From NCBI RefSeq assembly GCF_027580225.2, contig NC_073354.2:31950001-32014000 (forward strand): a DNA stretch of 64,000 bases, read 5' to 3'. This DNA comes from Misgurnus anguillicaudatus (lineage: Eukaryota; Chordata; Actinopteri; Cypriniformes; Cobitidae). This document shows positions 52,931 to 64,000 of this stretch, one piece after another; positions within the stretch are counted from its first letter, which is position 1; each line of letters begins with the position of its first letter. Below the pieces are notes generated by a model, which saw nothing but the letters and a program-made list of their open reading frames with translations, was not told where the DNA came from and made no database searches. The position numbers and the translations under genes are program-made.

Positions 52931-54576
52931 GATAATTTGTGCTCTTTAGTAATATACTTTGTGCTAGGTATGAGACCATGTTTTATATTGTGAATATAGT
53001 CATGACTAAAGGGTAGTCAAGTGCCTGCAACCCCTAGTGCAAGTGCACCCCTAATAGTAACCAATATGTCCGTTTTACTATATTATGTATTTATGTAAGG
53101 TTGGAGCGCTGCATTGACCAGTCATTATATTTTATCATAAACATTACATTTTAGAAGTAGCCTATAGAACAAGAAAAATAGAACAAGAAAAATAAGCCAT
53201 TCACTGAAACAAAGTATAGGTTGGAAAATGCATTCTTGAATTAAAATAGTTTTCTTTAGTGTAATTAAAAAAGACCTAAATAAAGTGGGTACTGAATGAG
53301 GTCAGTAAGCCTCTCTCATCCAAACACCAGACTGATTTATTCTTATCCTGTTGGGCCATTTAAACCAAGCTGTTCCATATGTCTTCTGCCACTGCTTAGC
53401 TGTAAATGGATCTTGTGCACACGCCTTCCTTTATGTGGACCTTCTTTCATCTATTTGGGAGTCAGATGTAAGCCATTACTTGTGTGTTGATGGCCCTTTT
53501 GTGCTGAATGTGAACCTGGATGTTGTGTGTTGGGTCTCTTTTATTGTGGCCCCTGAGGACAGGAAAGTCTGTCATCGGGTTCCAGCTGTGTAGTTTTTGA
53601 GTGTGAGGTGCGAAGTGATGTTACTGTCTCCACCTGTCAAATGTGTGTTTTGTTTTGTAGTAGTCAAAGCAAAAAATTGCATGATAATTATGTTTACTTT
53701 CTGGACATCTGTATAACTAGGCAAGTTTAGTAATTATTTATTTCATATATTTACATGAATCATATTTATAATAGGGCTGCATGATATTGAACAGAAATGC
53801 GATGTGTGTTAACTTGCTAAATGTGATACGGTAATGCTGTTAAATTTACCAAAAATCTATTTGAAAACTGAAAAGGCATCATGCAACGTAAATCATTAGG
53901 TTCATTAGGTTTAGCTTTTTTGGGTTTGGTGGGAGAAAGAATCACTTTCTGGACAATCTGTTTACTTTTCTATCTAAAAAGTATTTTTAAATCATTCAGT
54001 TGGCAAATCATGTCCGTATTGCGATATGTCTTTTTTCCCCCTGCTGTTGCAATATATTGTTGTCCCTAATTTGTGATATGTATATTTTGTTTAAAACACA
54101 TGTAATGTACATTATAATATGTACTGCTTATATATTCTAGTATACAGTATTTACCATTTTATCCAGATGTATATGCAACTGTCTTCCATATGAATTTAAA
54201 TATAATAAAAAATTATATCCTAAGAAAAAAAAGTTCAGATACTAAAGCCACTAAAATCCACCTCCATCAAAAAATTAGATGTGAAATAATTGTAACCGAA
54301 ATGCTCTTGATGCATACTCTACTTTCCTCAAATACTTTTATGTCAAATCTGCTTAATCCCACCCTCAGACCATTCAGAAATATAGTTTTAATAAAAGTCT
54401 AATAAAAAATGCTAATTGACAAAAGCATCATGCCTCTTCATGAACTCTTCATATTCACAATTGTGTCTTTGCAGATGTTTTAATCCAATACGACTAACTG
54501 CATTTAAGTTTTTAATTGTTATTAGTTTATCCATTCAACTAGACTCAAATCAATACTCTACTGTTTGATCTTAACA
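52931..54576. other. Intron 2 sequence without recognised feature
   Basis: Single-copy looking, AT-rich. A faint SINE tail relic (gcagatgttttaatccaata) occurs near 54472. Short ORFs are not supported. Confidence 0.35.
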
Positions 54577-54578
54577 TA

Positions 54579-55735
54579 CAGCGGGGAAAATAAGTATTTG
54601 ACACATTAGCATTTTTATCAGTAAGGGGATTTCTAAGTGGGCAAATGACACAAAATTTCCACCAGATGTACACTAACAAGCCAAATACTGAATTCATACA
54701 AAGAAATCAGAACATTTAAAGGTAGGGTAACACATTTTGAAAAATGCTAACGGTAGCCGCCTAGCAATGAAATTCCGATCCCACCCTCAAGTCAAATCGC
54801 CATCCAAAGTCACGCCCCTTTAAAACACATGAACACGCACAGATCAGACGGTCATGTCTCATTCACCAGTGAGAAAACTTTGCAGTACAAAGTGAATAAC
54901 ACTTCCAAAATAACCAACATAAACAACTGGTTTACATCAGAATTAGTTTAAGCACATGTTCGATTGTGTAGACGTAGTAACTATATCGTTATGCTAATCC
55001 GTAAACGAACACAAATTTCATAAGCAACACAACGTTTCATCAAAGTAGAATATCTGAATCCATCTCAATACAAACATATCGCGTACCTACCTTACCAAAA
55101 TAAACAGTGCAACGACCCTTTCAGACTCTTAGCCTCCTGTAGCTGTTTGCATCTCGTGGTAAAGCAGTAAAGTTACCGATGTTAATTTGGGTTTTTGCTC
55201 TTTGCTGATCCAGGCAGTTTTTGCTGATGTTGTTATAAAAGATGCCTTTAGTTTTGTGGCTCCAGTGTAGGTTGTCATTTCAGCAGAAAAGTTTGCTGTT
55301 CTCGCTGTTTACAGGCAGGAGGTGAGCGCACGTGAACGCGCCGATGACGTATGGTGTCTGCGTGGACTCGCTGCGCGGTGGGAATTCAAATTACGCTTAC
55401 GTATGAGGGACGAAAAAGGAAACGTCCATTTGGACCGAAATCTATGATTTGTTGAACATTTTTTGGTCCTACGCCTTTCACAGATGACATAAATTTCTAC
55501 AAATACATTTAAACAACTTAACACAGTGATTGCTATCAGGATGAGAGGAGACTTTTAACCAGCATAACTAAAAATGTTTCAGGATCAAATCTGTTACCCT
55601 ACCTTTAAGTATACAAGTTGAGTCATAATAAATAATGTTAAATGACAAAGGGAATAAGTATTGAACACACTTTATTTAATACTTTATAGAAAAGCCTTTG
55701 TAGGTTATTAATGGCCTATAAATACTTATATATTA
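54579..55735. mobile_element. Tc1/mariner-like fragment interrupted by a TTAA element
   Basis: After TA (54577-54578) the end reads CAGCGGGGAAAATAAGTATT, a Tc1-like terminus, followed by tttccaccagatgtacacta. The same element resumes at 55609 with aaatgacaaagggaataagt and attgaacacactttatttaa. The transposase body is not present and the right end is lost. Confidence 0.65.
54720..55604. mobile_element. TTAA-specific element nested in the Tc1-like fragment
   Basis: Ends AGGTAGGGTAACA and the complement TGTTACCCTACCT, flanked on both sides by TTAA (54716-54719, 55605-55608). 885 bases, no transposase ORF. A piggyBac- or Kolobok-type nonautonomous element. Confidence 0.85.
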
Positions 55736-57331
55736 TTTAGCTAGAGGTGGCATATTATTTATTAACACTTAACTGCCTCTTTTATGTAATTGAATGTTCA
55801 AAATCACAAAAATTAACTTTTTTATTCATTATTATGTAGAAAAGACATTTATTTCATGAAAATAACTTGGCCTCACAACCCTTGAATGAAACGAGACACA
55901 CTGCAAAGGGAGAGAGGGGGGATGAAATAACATGTATGATAAATAAGAACCAAGTACATGTTAGTACTGCATTACATCATTTATCTTACTGGATAGTGGA
56001 ATCATTCATCCTTCATCTCAATGGATGGAGATAACCTAATTATAGAGTGAAAAGAGACAGGATGCAGACAGTCAATGGAGCCATACTGGATGGATATTGA
56101 TCAATATTCATGAAGTCATGGCGCTGCCATTGCTTGGAAGGAAAGCTCATGATGATGGGATGGAAAATCACACAGGAAGTTATTGGAACATAAATGCTTT
56201 AGAGAGGAAAATATCGATTGTTTCTTTACAGAAATAGTAAACCGGAGATATTAAAAGTGTGTGTGATCAACACGTGCCGTTTTATGAATGTATACAAGTC
56301 ACGTGACTTTACCACACATCACTTACAGCCCACGTGATTGGCTGGAAGAAACAGGAAGTGGAAGCAAGTGGCCATGAACACAGATCACAGATCGTTTCAA
56401 ATCCGGTGCTGCCAACAGAAAGCTTTCACCAGATATTATAGACATTGTGTTCATAGGCTCTTGAAAGTGCATTTAGTGTCTAGTTTTGTTTAGATGTAAC
56501 CTTAGGAGTGCTGTCCTTTAGCTCTAAGCTAACCATTAAGTTATTATATAAATATGCTGTTATATGATAATTTCATATACATTATGGGCTTTCTTTGTTT
56601 CAGTCCATCAATGGCATCACTTGATGGTACACACCTCTGTATGGCTTGTATGAATCAATCCCTGGTGTTAGTATTTTAAGTTGGTGAGCAATGTTCCTTT
56701 ACCTTAGCAACCTGAAAGTTAACGCATCACGAATGAACATCAGCCATGATACCCAGTTTTATCAAAATCAAATGGATTAATTTACTTTGTTTTAAAGAAT
56801 CTTAAGATTGCATTTCTGTAAATGATCTTTAAAAAAAGCGCTGTACAAATAAATTAGGACTAAAGAAACAGCATTTTTAGCAGTAGGGCACTGCATAGAG
56901 GAACGTTGTTGATTAGCCTAACGCACTGTTGTGTTGGTTTGTTGCTGTCTTTCTCTTTTCATAACAAGAGCTTAAGTCCCATGTAAGCATTCTAGGTCCC
57001 CTTGAGTACACACAAATACACACAAACACACACGTACTTTACACATCTTACAGTGCCTCAGCATTTCTTTTCCCCGGGCTGATAATTAACTTCTCCAGTT
57101 TAAAAACACTGCATCATGTCTCATTAAAGCGCTGCTGAATCGCGTTTTTTCAGCTTAGATTTTCAACCCCGGGTTTACTCCATTGTGAGCATCTTTTGAA
57201 CACTAACATTAACTGTAATGACAGGAGGAGATGACACACACATCAGCAAAATATACCACACACCATCTGTCTGTCTGTTCTTAAACTTCAGCCCTGTTAC
57301 TAAGAACATGATATGACAAGCCTGGTTGGAC
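55736..57331. other. Intron 2, largely single-copy
   Basis: A possible LINE/SINE 3' tail relic, aagcgctgtacaaataaatt, occurs at about 56837. The rest shows no supported feature. Confidence 0.35.
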
Positions 57332-57828
57332 ATCCCAGGTGAAAAAGTAGTACACTTCCATAGTGTACTTAAAGTGCTTTATTTTCGCACACTAATTTTG
57401 TACTTAATATACTAAAAATCCATCTTTAGTACTTCTTAAGATGTTTTTAAGATCATCTAAGTGTACTTCACTGTGCTATTTTGAGACACCATAAATATAA
57501 ACTAAAATGTGCTAAAAATGTATTTAAAAAATGTATTTAGATACCACTTGTAGTGGACTTGAACCCATCGTTGTATGAAAGTTGAGTTCAAGTTTGATAC
57601 AGGTGTTAACTAAATACATTTTTTAATACAGAGATAGTATGTTAAAAATGCATTTTGGTTCATATTTATGGTGTCTCGGGGTGGCACCGTGAAGTGCACT
57701 TGGATGATCTTGGGAACATCTTGGGAAGTACTGAAGATGAATTTTTAGTATATTAAGTACAAAATTAGTGTGCGAAAATAAAGCACTTTAAGTACACTAT
57801 GGAAGTGTACTACTTTTTCACCTGGGAT
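57332..57828. mobile_element. 497-bp near-palindromic foldback element
   Basis: Arms start ATCCCAGGTGAAAAAGTAGT. The outer 88 bases are identical in the two arms, and about 175 bases align without gaps. The differences are 14 T (left) against C (complement of right), plus one C/T, one T/G and one A/G. The centre is about 140 bases. No ORF. Confidence 0.9.
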
Positions 57829-57876
57829 ATAAGCATGCATGCATGTATCCAGAACATGGGATTTGTATGTTGCAAC

Positions 57877-59270
57877 TATGGGTGGGAATCGTTTGGACCC
57901 TCATGATTCGATTCTTATGGTCCCGATTTGATTCAGAATCGATTCTCGACATACTCATTAGCATATTTGTGATGTCATCACGTTGCATTTGCACTTAAAG
58001 TCAGACTATTGTTGGCACTTTTGCTACTAGTCTCTTAACTGTCTATACTGTATTTTAATGCAACTAAGTGCTCAATAAAGCCATTCTCATTGACATGTGG
58101 TCACAATAAAACAAGTAAAAAATTTTAATTAAACACGACTCATTATTTCTACTTGTTAATCTTTATACATCTACGTTAAAGAGCAGTGGTTTTGGCAGTA
58201 TTACTGCACTTTAAAAACTATTTTGGTCAATTCAACACATAATTTTATGTTACTTTAGCTTAAAAAATTAAGTTAAACTTGAATTTTTAAATTATGTCAA
58301 CTTTTTTAAGCCAAATCTTAAAATAGTAGGTTGAATAGACTTGCAAAACCAAGTTGTTTTAACTTCGTGCTGAATGTTTTTTTTTACATGGTGTATTTGT
58401 CTAATGCAGCGCATCCAGCGATGCAATATGTGCATATTTTTACAGAAGTATGTTGATGTTCCTGTGTCTAGACCGTCAGTAGCTGCGTTTCCGTTACCCT
58501 TCAAATTGCGCAAATTGACATTGCGAATTAAAAATGCGGCCAATGGAAACACGTAAAATATTTTCAATTTGCAATGTCAATTTGCGCAATTTAACTTTTT
58601 CCCCGGCAGCGTTTTTTTTTATTTGCCAGCCAGCGCTAGCATTTTTCATGATTTTCACAAAAGTTTAATGCCTTCCAGAAAATGTTCCTCTTTAAATATA
58701 TAAACATACAATATATTAAATGAAAGAACAGACCCCTTGCTTTAAAAAAAAACTTTCATTCTACCTTCACTTGTTCTCTTTTATCACCTCTCAAATATGG
58801 GTAGGTTTCTTAAAAAACACAAAATTTTGAGCAAAAAGCTGCGATAATTAAATTTTTTTGAAGATTTTTTCATAGAGATCAGATGCAGAGTGATCCTCAA
58901 AACATACACGGTCATACAGCTGTTTGCCCTAGGGCGATACTTCAAGGTTTCGGAAGATTGCCACCTAGTGGATAATAGTGGTATTACAGATTTCCGTAAA
59001 TACTCGTCATTTGCCGGGAAGCGTTTTCTCTTAATTGACGAGTTAACTTGTCAATGGCGGGGAAAGAGTTGAAGGATAATAGAAACGCAGCAATGACATG
59101 TTTTGGGAACCGCTATTTCCACGCATTTATTGACAAGTCAGTATTTTGGTTCCGATAAAGTCACGTTATTATTTTGTAAACTACTTTTTTTACATTTGCT
59201 AATCAATTCAGATTCGTCCACATCTGCATCACGATGCATCTAAGAATCGTATCTTTTCCCCACCCCTAGT
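57877..59270. mobile_element. hAT-like element with TA-GGGTGGG ends
   Basis: Left TATGGGTGGGAATCGTTTGG and the complement of the right end (TAGGGGTGGGGAAAAGATAC), with GATTCGATTC-type subterminal repeats. It hosts another element at 58476-59097. No transposase recognised. Confidence 0.65.
58476..59097. mobile_element. Nested element with GCTGCGTTTCC ends
   Basis: Left GTCAGTAGCTGCGTTTCCGT and right the complement of GTCATTGCTGCGTTTCTATT. The internal arms aaattgcgcaaattgacatt and aatgtcaatttgcgcaattt at about 58503-58592 form a hairpin. Related to 40095-40558. Confidence 0.75.
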
Positions 59271-59275
59271 ATTCT

Positions 59276-59432
59276 TCTGTATAACTCAGTGCTATAGGAT
59301 TGCATTAGCAGCAGCACCAAAGTTCATAGGTTTGAACCCAGGGAACATGCATGCTGATATTTTTTTTATACCTCGTTATGCATATAGTCGTTTTAGATAA
59401 AAGCGTCTGCCAAATGTGTAAATGTCAATGTT
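59276..59432 (+). mobile_element. Decayed tRNA-derived SINE
   Basis: ctgtataactcagtgctata (A-box part) and ataggtttgaaccca (B-box part), followed by the tail gataaaagcgtctgccaaat. Same family as 44896-45042, opposite orientation. Confidence 0.65.
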
Positions 59433-61049
59433 CCAGAAACACTTTTATAGTTTTTCTTTGAGTTGTTCAGCAGAAGTGGATGAGTTGAAGATTTAAAGTC
59501 ACACTGCTGCATTTGCGGTTGTAATTTTTTTTAATGTTGAAAGACTTGCTCAAACATGACATCTGGTATGTAAATCGAGTCTTTTTAAACTGAATAGTTC
59601 ACCCAAAAATGACAATCATTTAATCAACTGTTTGACACACAAAAGCTGCTCTTCCCTATCTTTTCTTTGTAGCTGAGCGTGTTGCATTGCGCATGCATTA
59701 TGAAGATATTCAAATACAGTGCTTGAGTTATATGGCCCACTTTTGAACCTTTTATTGGACTTTGTCATTTCAGAACAAGACTGTACCTGTCCAATCACGT
59801 TCATTGTATGTAAAAGAATAGGCAGGAACTTTACCTCTGGTGTTCATACACTGTTTTGTTTCGACAACAGTATGAGTAAACTATGGTAAACGTTTTATCT
59901 TTTGATCCATGTGATGGAAACACATGGGTTTCATCTCACTGTTTGAAACAAAAATAAGAAATGTCAATAATGGTTTCCTATATAGCCAGGAAGACCTGGA
60001 TTTAAAACCTGTGAAGGCTGTTTGTCCTAAAGTGTTTATCCAGGGCCATTCCTATATAAGTTGCAAGTCTTACACAACAGTGTTAGACTGGAAGGACAGT
60101 TTATGTCAGGATTTGGCCGTGTTAGATCACCTGACAGAGAGCCATTTCTGCATTGGTCTGCTCAGGTTTCAGGGAGCCTGACCGTGACCCTGCTCTCATA
60201 GTTGTTACATCAACTTCTCATCGTGTCACTGTGGAATTTTTGGAAGCTGATGATGTAACATCAAGCTGGAAATACAGACTGCTGACGGATCTGGAGTGTC
60301 ATGATGAGTTTTCCAGAGTCCGTCTCCTCCAAAGAACATGCATAAATCATTCTTATATGAAATTACTGCAATTAAAAACTTTACAGTAATTTGTAGGATT
60401 TACTCGTTTACCATTGGCTTAGGATGGGATAGCATGTGATTTAAACAACCAATAGAATACAGTATGTCCATACCATACCAATGCAGCCATAGTGTTGTGC
60501 CCTTATATGCATGTAAAAACCATGATCCACATTAGACATTTACTCTGCCTGATTCCTACTTAAAAATAATACCCATCAAGTTCTTCTTTTATTTGACATG
60601 TGTTGGCCCCAGGCCTTCATGAGAATGGATGATCAGGGTCCTGGAGGTCCATGTTGGTCCCTAGCAACCGTCTTTTTGGCGCCAGGGTCATAATGATGGG
60701 CAGAGCAGTGAAACCTAAGAGCGGTTGCTAAATATGTACTAACCTGGCGAGACCACCAGGGTTACGAGCAGGGGGTATACACTTATCCAAATGACATCGG
60801 AGCATGTTTTGATACACAACGTACGATGAACTCACACGTACACTCATCCAGGATCATGTGCCTTATTGCTCAATGATACCTAGAGGCTTGTTATTGAGCA
60901 AGCGGTCTAGATGTTTCTGCTTTATAAAATAGTTACAACTTGCGGTTTCAAGTTCACCTGGTTTACTCAGACAAGGTGTTCTTGCTTTTAAAAAAGCTAA
61001 TAAGTGGTCTTAAGATGATCAGGGATCTGTTACCCCTAGCAGGTCCTTG
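59433..61049. other. Intron 2 sequence without recognised gene
   Basis: ORFs at 59924-60181 and 60153-60389 have no domain and no splice context. 60600-60790 is GC-balanced and repeat-free (cctggaggtccatgttggtc, ggcgagaccaccagggttac), a weak candidate for conserved noncoding DNA. Confidence 0.3.
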
Positions 61050-61240
61050 CCCTGCTAAAACCAGCCTGAGCTGGTTGGCTGGTTTTAGCTGATCTCCCAG
61101 CCTGGTTTTAATGGCTAAATCTGGTTTAGCATACCAGTTTTAGAGGGGTTTTGTTCCATTTTTTTGTGGGTCAAGCTGGTTTTAACAGGTCAGGACCGGC
61201 TTAAATCAGCTCAGGCTTGCTTTAGTTGTATTTTGCAGTG
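61050..61240. mobile_element. AACCAGC/GCTGGTT short element
   Basis: cctgctaaaaccagcctgag at the left and ctcaggcttgctttagttgt at the right are partly inverted. The centre is a run of gctggttttagct variants, a common short teleost element. Confidence 0.65.
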
Positions 61241-61947
61241 TGGTGGTACTGCAGTGTGTCCCAAATTCTTGTGTGATATCCAAAAATGTTTGATAAGACC
61301 ATAAAGTTTCCTCATTTATATCTAGATATTTTCAATAAGAACTATGTAAACTAACCATATGTTAAATTATGTAAATGATGTAATAATTGAGCATGTGACC
61401 CATCTCTATCTGAGTTGAATCACAATATATGGAAAATACATTATGTGGAAGAATTCTGGGAAAACACGCTGATCTCATTCACGTTGATCTTTACCGCTCA
61501 TAGCTGCTTTTATCCTGTTATGTAACTGATCTTTAACTTTCACTGAATAGCAGGTGCTTTTCCCCGTTGCTAAATAAAAACAAACACGAGTGTTCCCGCT
61601 CTGACCAGCTGTCACAGGTCGATCAGCACACAGGGAAGAGCGGCTGCAATAACAGACACGTACACGTCGTAGATGTTTTCTGACGGTGTCCTTACGGATG
61701 CTAATGGTAGGGGCCGCTAGCAGTCATTACCGTGACAGTTTTGGTGCAAACAGTTTGTTGTGCTGAGGTGACACAAAAGGTATTGGTAACACACTGTGAG
61801 TTCTTGTGTGTGTTTGTGGCACTTCACACTGCAATGTCAGGAGTCTTTAGCTCAGTTAGCGTAGTCAAATAAGCTGAGCAGGCACAGCTGATCTATAGCC
61901 TTAACAATTATTCATTGCTGTCTTTGTGTGTATTATTTCTATGGAAA

Positions 61948-62973
61948 ATGGCCCATTCACACCAAGAATATTCACTATAAAGACAAACTTAAAGAGACAC
62001 TCAACTTTTTTAAAAAAAATAGGCTAATTTTTCAGCTCCCCTAGAGTGAAAGATAGGAATTTTATTATTTTGGAATCCAATCAGCTGATCTCCAGGTCTG
62101 GCGGTACCACTTTTAGCTTAGCTTAGCTTAGCATAATCAATTGAATCTGATTAGACCATTAGCATCGCGCTAAAAAATAACCAAAGAGTTTTGATATTTT
62201 TCCTATTTAAAACGACTCTTCTGTAGTAACATCGTGTACTAAAACTGACGGAAAATTAAAAGTTGCGATTTTCTTGGCCAATATGGCTAGGAACTATTTT
62301 CTCATTTCTGCGTAATAATCAAGGACTTTGCTGCGTACCATTGCTGCAGGAGGTGTAAAGATTTTACTATCGAAAGTATTCAAGGGGACTATTTTCGGAC
62401 GCTGCGTAATACCATTGCTGTTGTAGCCATGGTAAGGCAGCAAAGTCCTTGATTATTACGTCAGAATTAGAGTACAGTTTCTAGCCATATCGGACTAGAA
62501 AATGGCAACTTTTAATTTTCCGTCTGTCTTAGTACACAATGTAACTACAGAAGAACAAGTTTTAAAAAGGAAAAATACTGAAACTCTATTTTTGAGCGTG
62601 ATGCTAATTTTTAACGAATGCAGACCTTCCGCTAGGGAAACCCGATTACTTTCGGTTGTAAGATAAGACAAGACATACAGAGGTATGAACACATTATTTG
62701 GTTTAATCATTTATAATGTCATTCAAATACATATTTATGTTAAATACTTGTGTAACATTAAACTATACCTGTTTTGGAGCACCCGGGTTACCGTGTGTTA
62801 TTAGTTTTGAGCGGATGTTATCTGGGAATAACCAACCTGCTGATGTCGCGACTGGCCAATCAGAATCAAGCTTTTCATTATTGTCGTGGTGTGGACATTA
62901 TTTTCTAAAATTTAGAAAAAAAAAATTTACTTTCTTTATAGTTAAGAGTTATCATCTTTGGTGTGAATGGTCC
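61948..62973. mobile_element. Element with GGCCCATTCACACCAA end, hosting another
   Basis: Left tggcccattcacaccaagaa and right ttggtgtgaatggtccttaa are inverted ends, both followed inward by ctataaag / ctttatag. The middle (about 61990-62640) is a different foldback element. Confidence 0.7.
61990..62640. mobile_element. Nested foldback element related to 3990-4320
   Basis: Arms aaccaaagagttttgatatt...gccaatatggctaggaacta (about 62170-62297) and their complement at about 62480-62600 form a long inverted repeat. A (AGCTT)n-like run lies at 62115-62130. Confidence 0.7.
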
Positions 62974-64000
62974 TTAAGTGTGTATATGTTTTCTCAGTGG
63001 TATTAAAAAGCAGTTTTTCTGTCTATTATCTATCTGTCTGTGTCTTTATCTACAAGTATGTACTTTTATGTCTTAATGTTTCAATTTATTCTCTTACCTA
63101 TCCAAACGTGTTTATGCCATATATCACACATAAAATTATGTAGAAAAGTCCTGGCTGTTAAGTAAAAAGCGTTTGATGATTTATAAATGGCTTGATCCCA
63201 GTAGGAGTACTGAGCTTTGTAGATATTCAGTGACCCACATTTCAGCATCTCGCACACAACCACGCAGCATAAATCACAGAGAATCTGACAGAAACCCAAA
63301 TCAAAAAGTGTACTGTGCTTGTTCATTGATCTGCACAAACAGAGATTTGAATCACTGATCAGCCCAACATGATGTTTCCTGATCTCCACTTGCAAAAACT
63401 GCAACACCAAACTATTTTTTATCTATGATCTGACCCATTACAGTTTATATTGTGATGATTGATTCTTTCAGACTGATACTGACTGGGTTGTCACAGTTAT
63501 TCAGCAGTAACATACAGCAGACGCTCATCCGTGCATTTGGGGATTGTCGGACTGGATCACCCGTAGCCCCGGGCTCCAGCAGTCCCGGTTTCCTCCGCCT
63601 CTCTCTCCTCCACCCCAGTGTGAATCAGAACCAGATGAGGTTATTCTAAGCATCCTAATCTAACCTCTCAGGAATGGCCCATCCAGCTTATTGTACTGCA
63701 TGGCACAGAAAATATTAGGAGTTTCAGAGACTATACAAGGAGAGAGTGAACATGTTTTATACTTTTTTATGTTGAACACTGCAGGGCGAAATTCTGTAAT
63801 CATTATGTGTCGTCTGTGCATTGAAAACATTTTGGATCTGTTCCTGTAGTCATTCGGTGCATCCCTAAAAGATATACCTTAAACACACCTTAAGTTGCAT
63901 CAGATGAAAGTGGCTTCACTTTAAAGGACTGTCAGTATCAGTGTGTATTGTCCAGGTAAAGAGATTAATAAATCATAAATATAAACAGTTAGTCTTGTGT
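62974..64000. other. Right end of window, intron 2, nothing recognised
   Basis: No exon of cep85l is visible: the long third coding exon expected for this gene is absent. A GC-rich patch at 63560-63640 has no splice-bounded coding frame that I can assign. Confidence 0.4.

Noticed and set aside
59924..60389. Overlapping ORFs of 85 and 78 codons
   Set aside because: No family resemblance, no splice context for cep85l, and random-like composition.
41220..64000. Phospholamban gene expected inside cep85l by human synteny
   Set aside because: No frame on either strand showed the short protein with its hydrophobic C-terminus; it may lie beyond the window.

Overview
The window is vertebrate, almost certainly teleost and probably cyprinid-like, nuclear DNA. 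The evidence is interrupted coding exons with GT/AG junctions, an AT-rich and repeat-dense background, and many short inverted-repeat DNA elements with TTAA, 8-bp or 3-bp target duplications of the kinds common in cyprinid genomes. The species assignment is inference.

Two protein-coding genes are supported, both on the + strand and both cut by the window edges. (1) mcm9, positions 258-5824, is the 3' part of the gene: six exons covering the Walker B, sensor 1, arginine-finger and sensor 2 part of the MCM AAA+ helicase core plus the long disordered C-terminal tail and the stop codon. The exons join in one open frame of 743 whole codons plus the stop. (2) cep85l, positions 36788-41219, is the 5' part: a CpG-rich promoter, a short first coding exon starting MWAR, and a second exon with the [17 protein letters not shown] block. 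Its intron 2 runs off the right edge. The mcm9-then-cep85l order in the same orientation matches the human arrangement, which supports both names.

Everything else is intergenic or intronic. 6-18 kb: a 43-bp GTAC-rich minisatellite begins about 200 bp after the mcm9 stop codon and is split by an 8.7-kb element with terminal inverted repeats (8441-17159) and a GTAC target duplication. This element has no long ORF. It carries four hairpins sharing one GC-rich stem, an inverted duplication and repeated AT-rich blocks. 18-36 kb: mostly nested nonautonomous DNA transposons, SINE relics and some apparently single-copy sequence, including one unassigned 113-codon minus-strand ORF at 23033-23374. 36.4-41.2 kb: cep85l promoter, exons 1 and 2, and intron 1 with a tandem array. 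41.2-64 kb: cep85l intron 2 with a minisatellite, a Harbinger element (with a broken Myb-like gene) inside a hAT-like element, a TTAA element inside a Tc1-like element, a large palindrome, and stretches of possibly regulatory single-copy DNA.

The most unusual signals are the 8.7-kb element with its repeated hairpins, and foldback elements whose two arms differ almost only by transitions in one direction, so that an RNA copied from one strand would stay base-paired through G-U wobbles. No tRNA, rRNA, CRISPR array or virus-like gene was seen.
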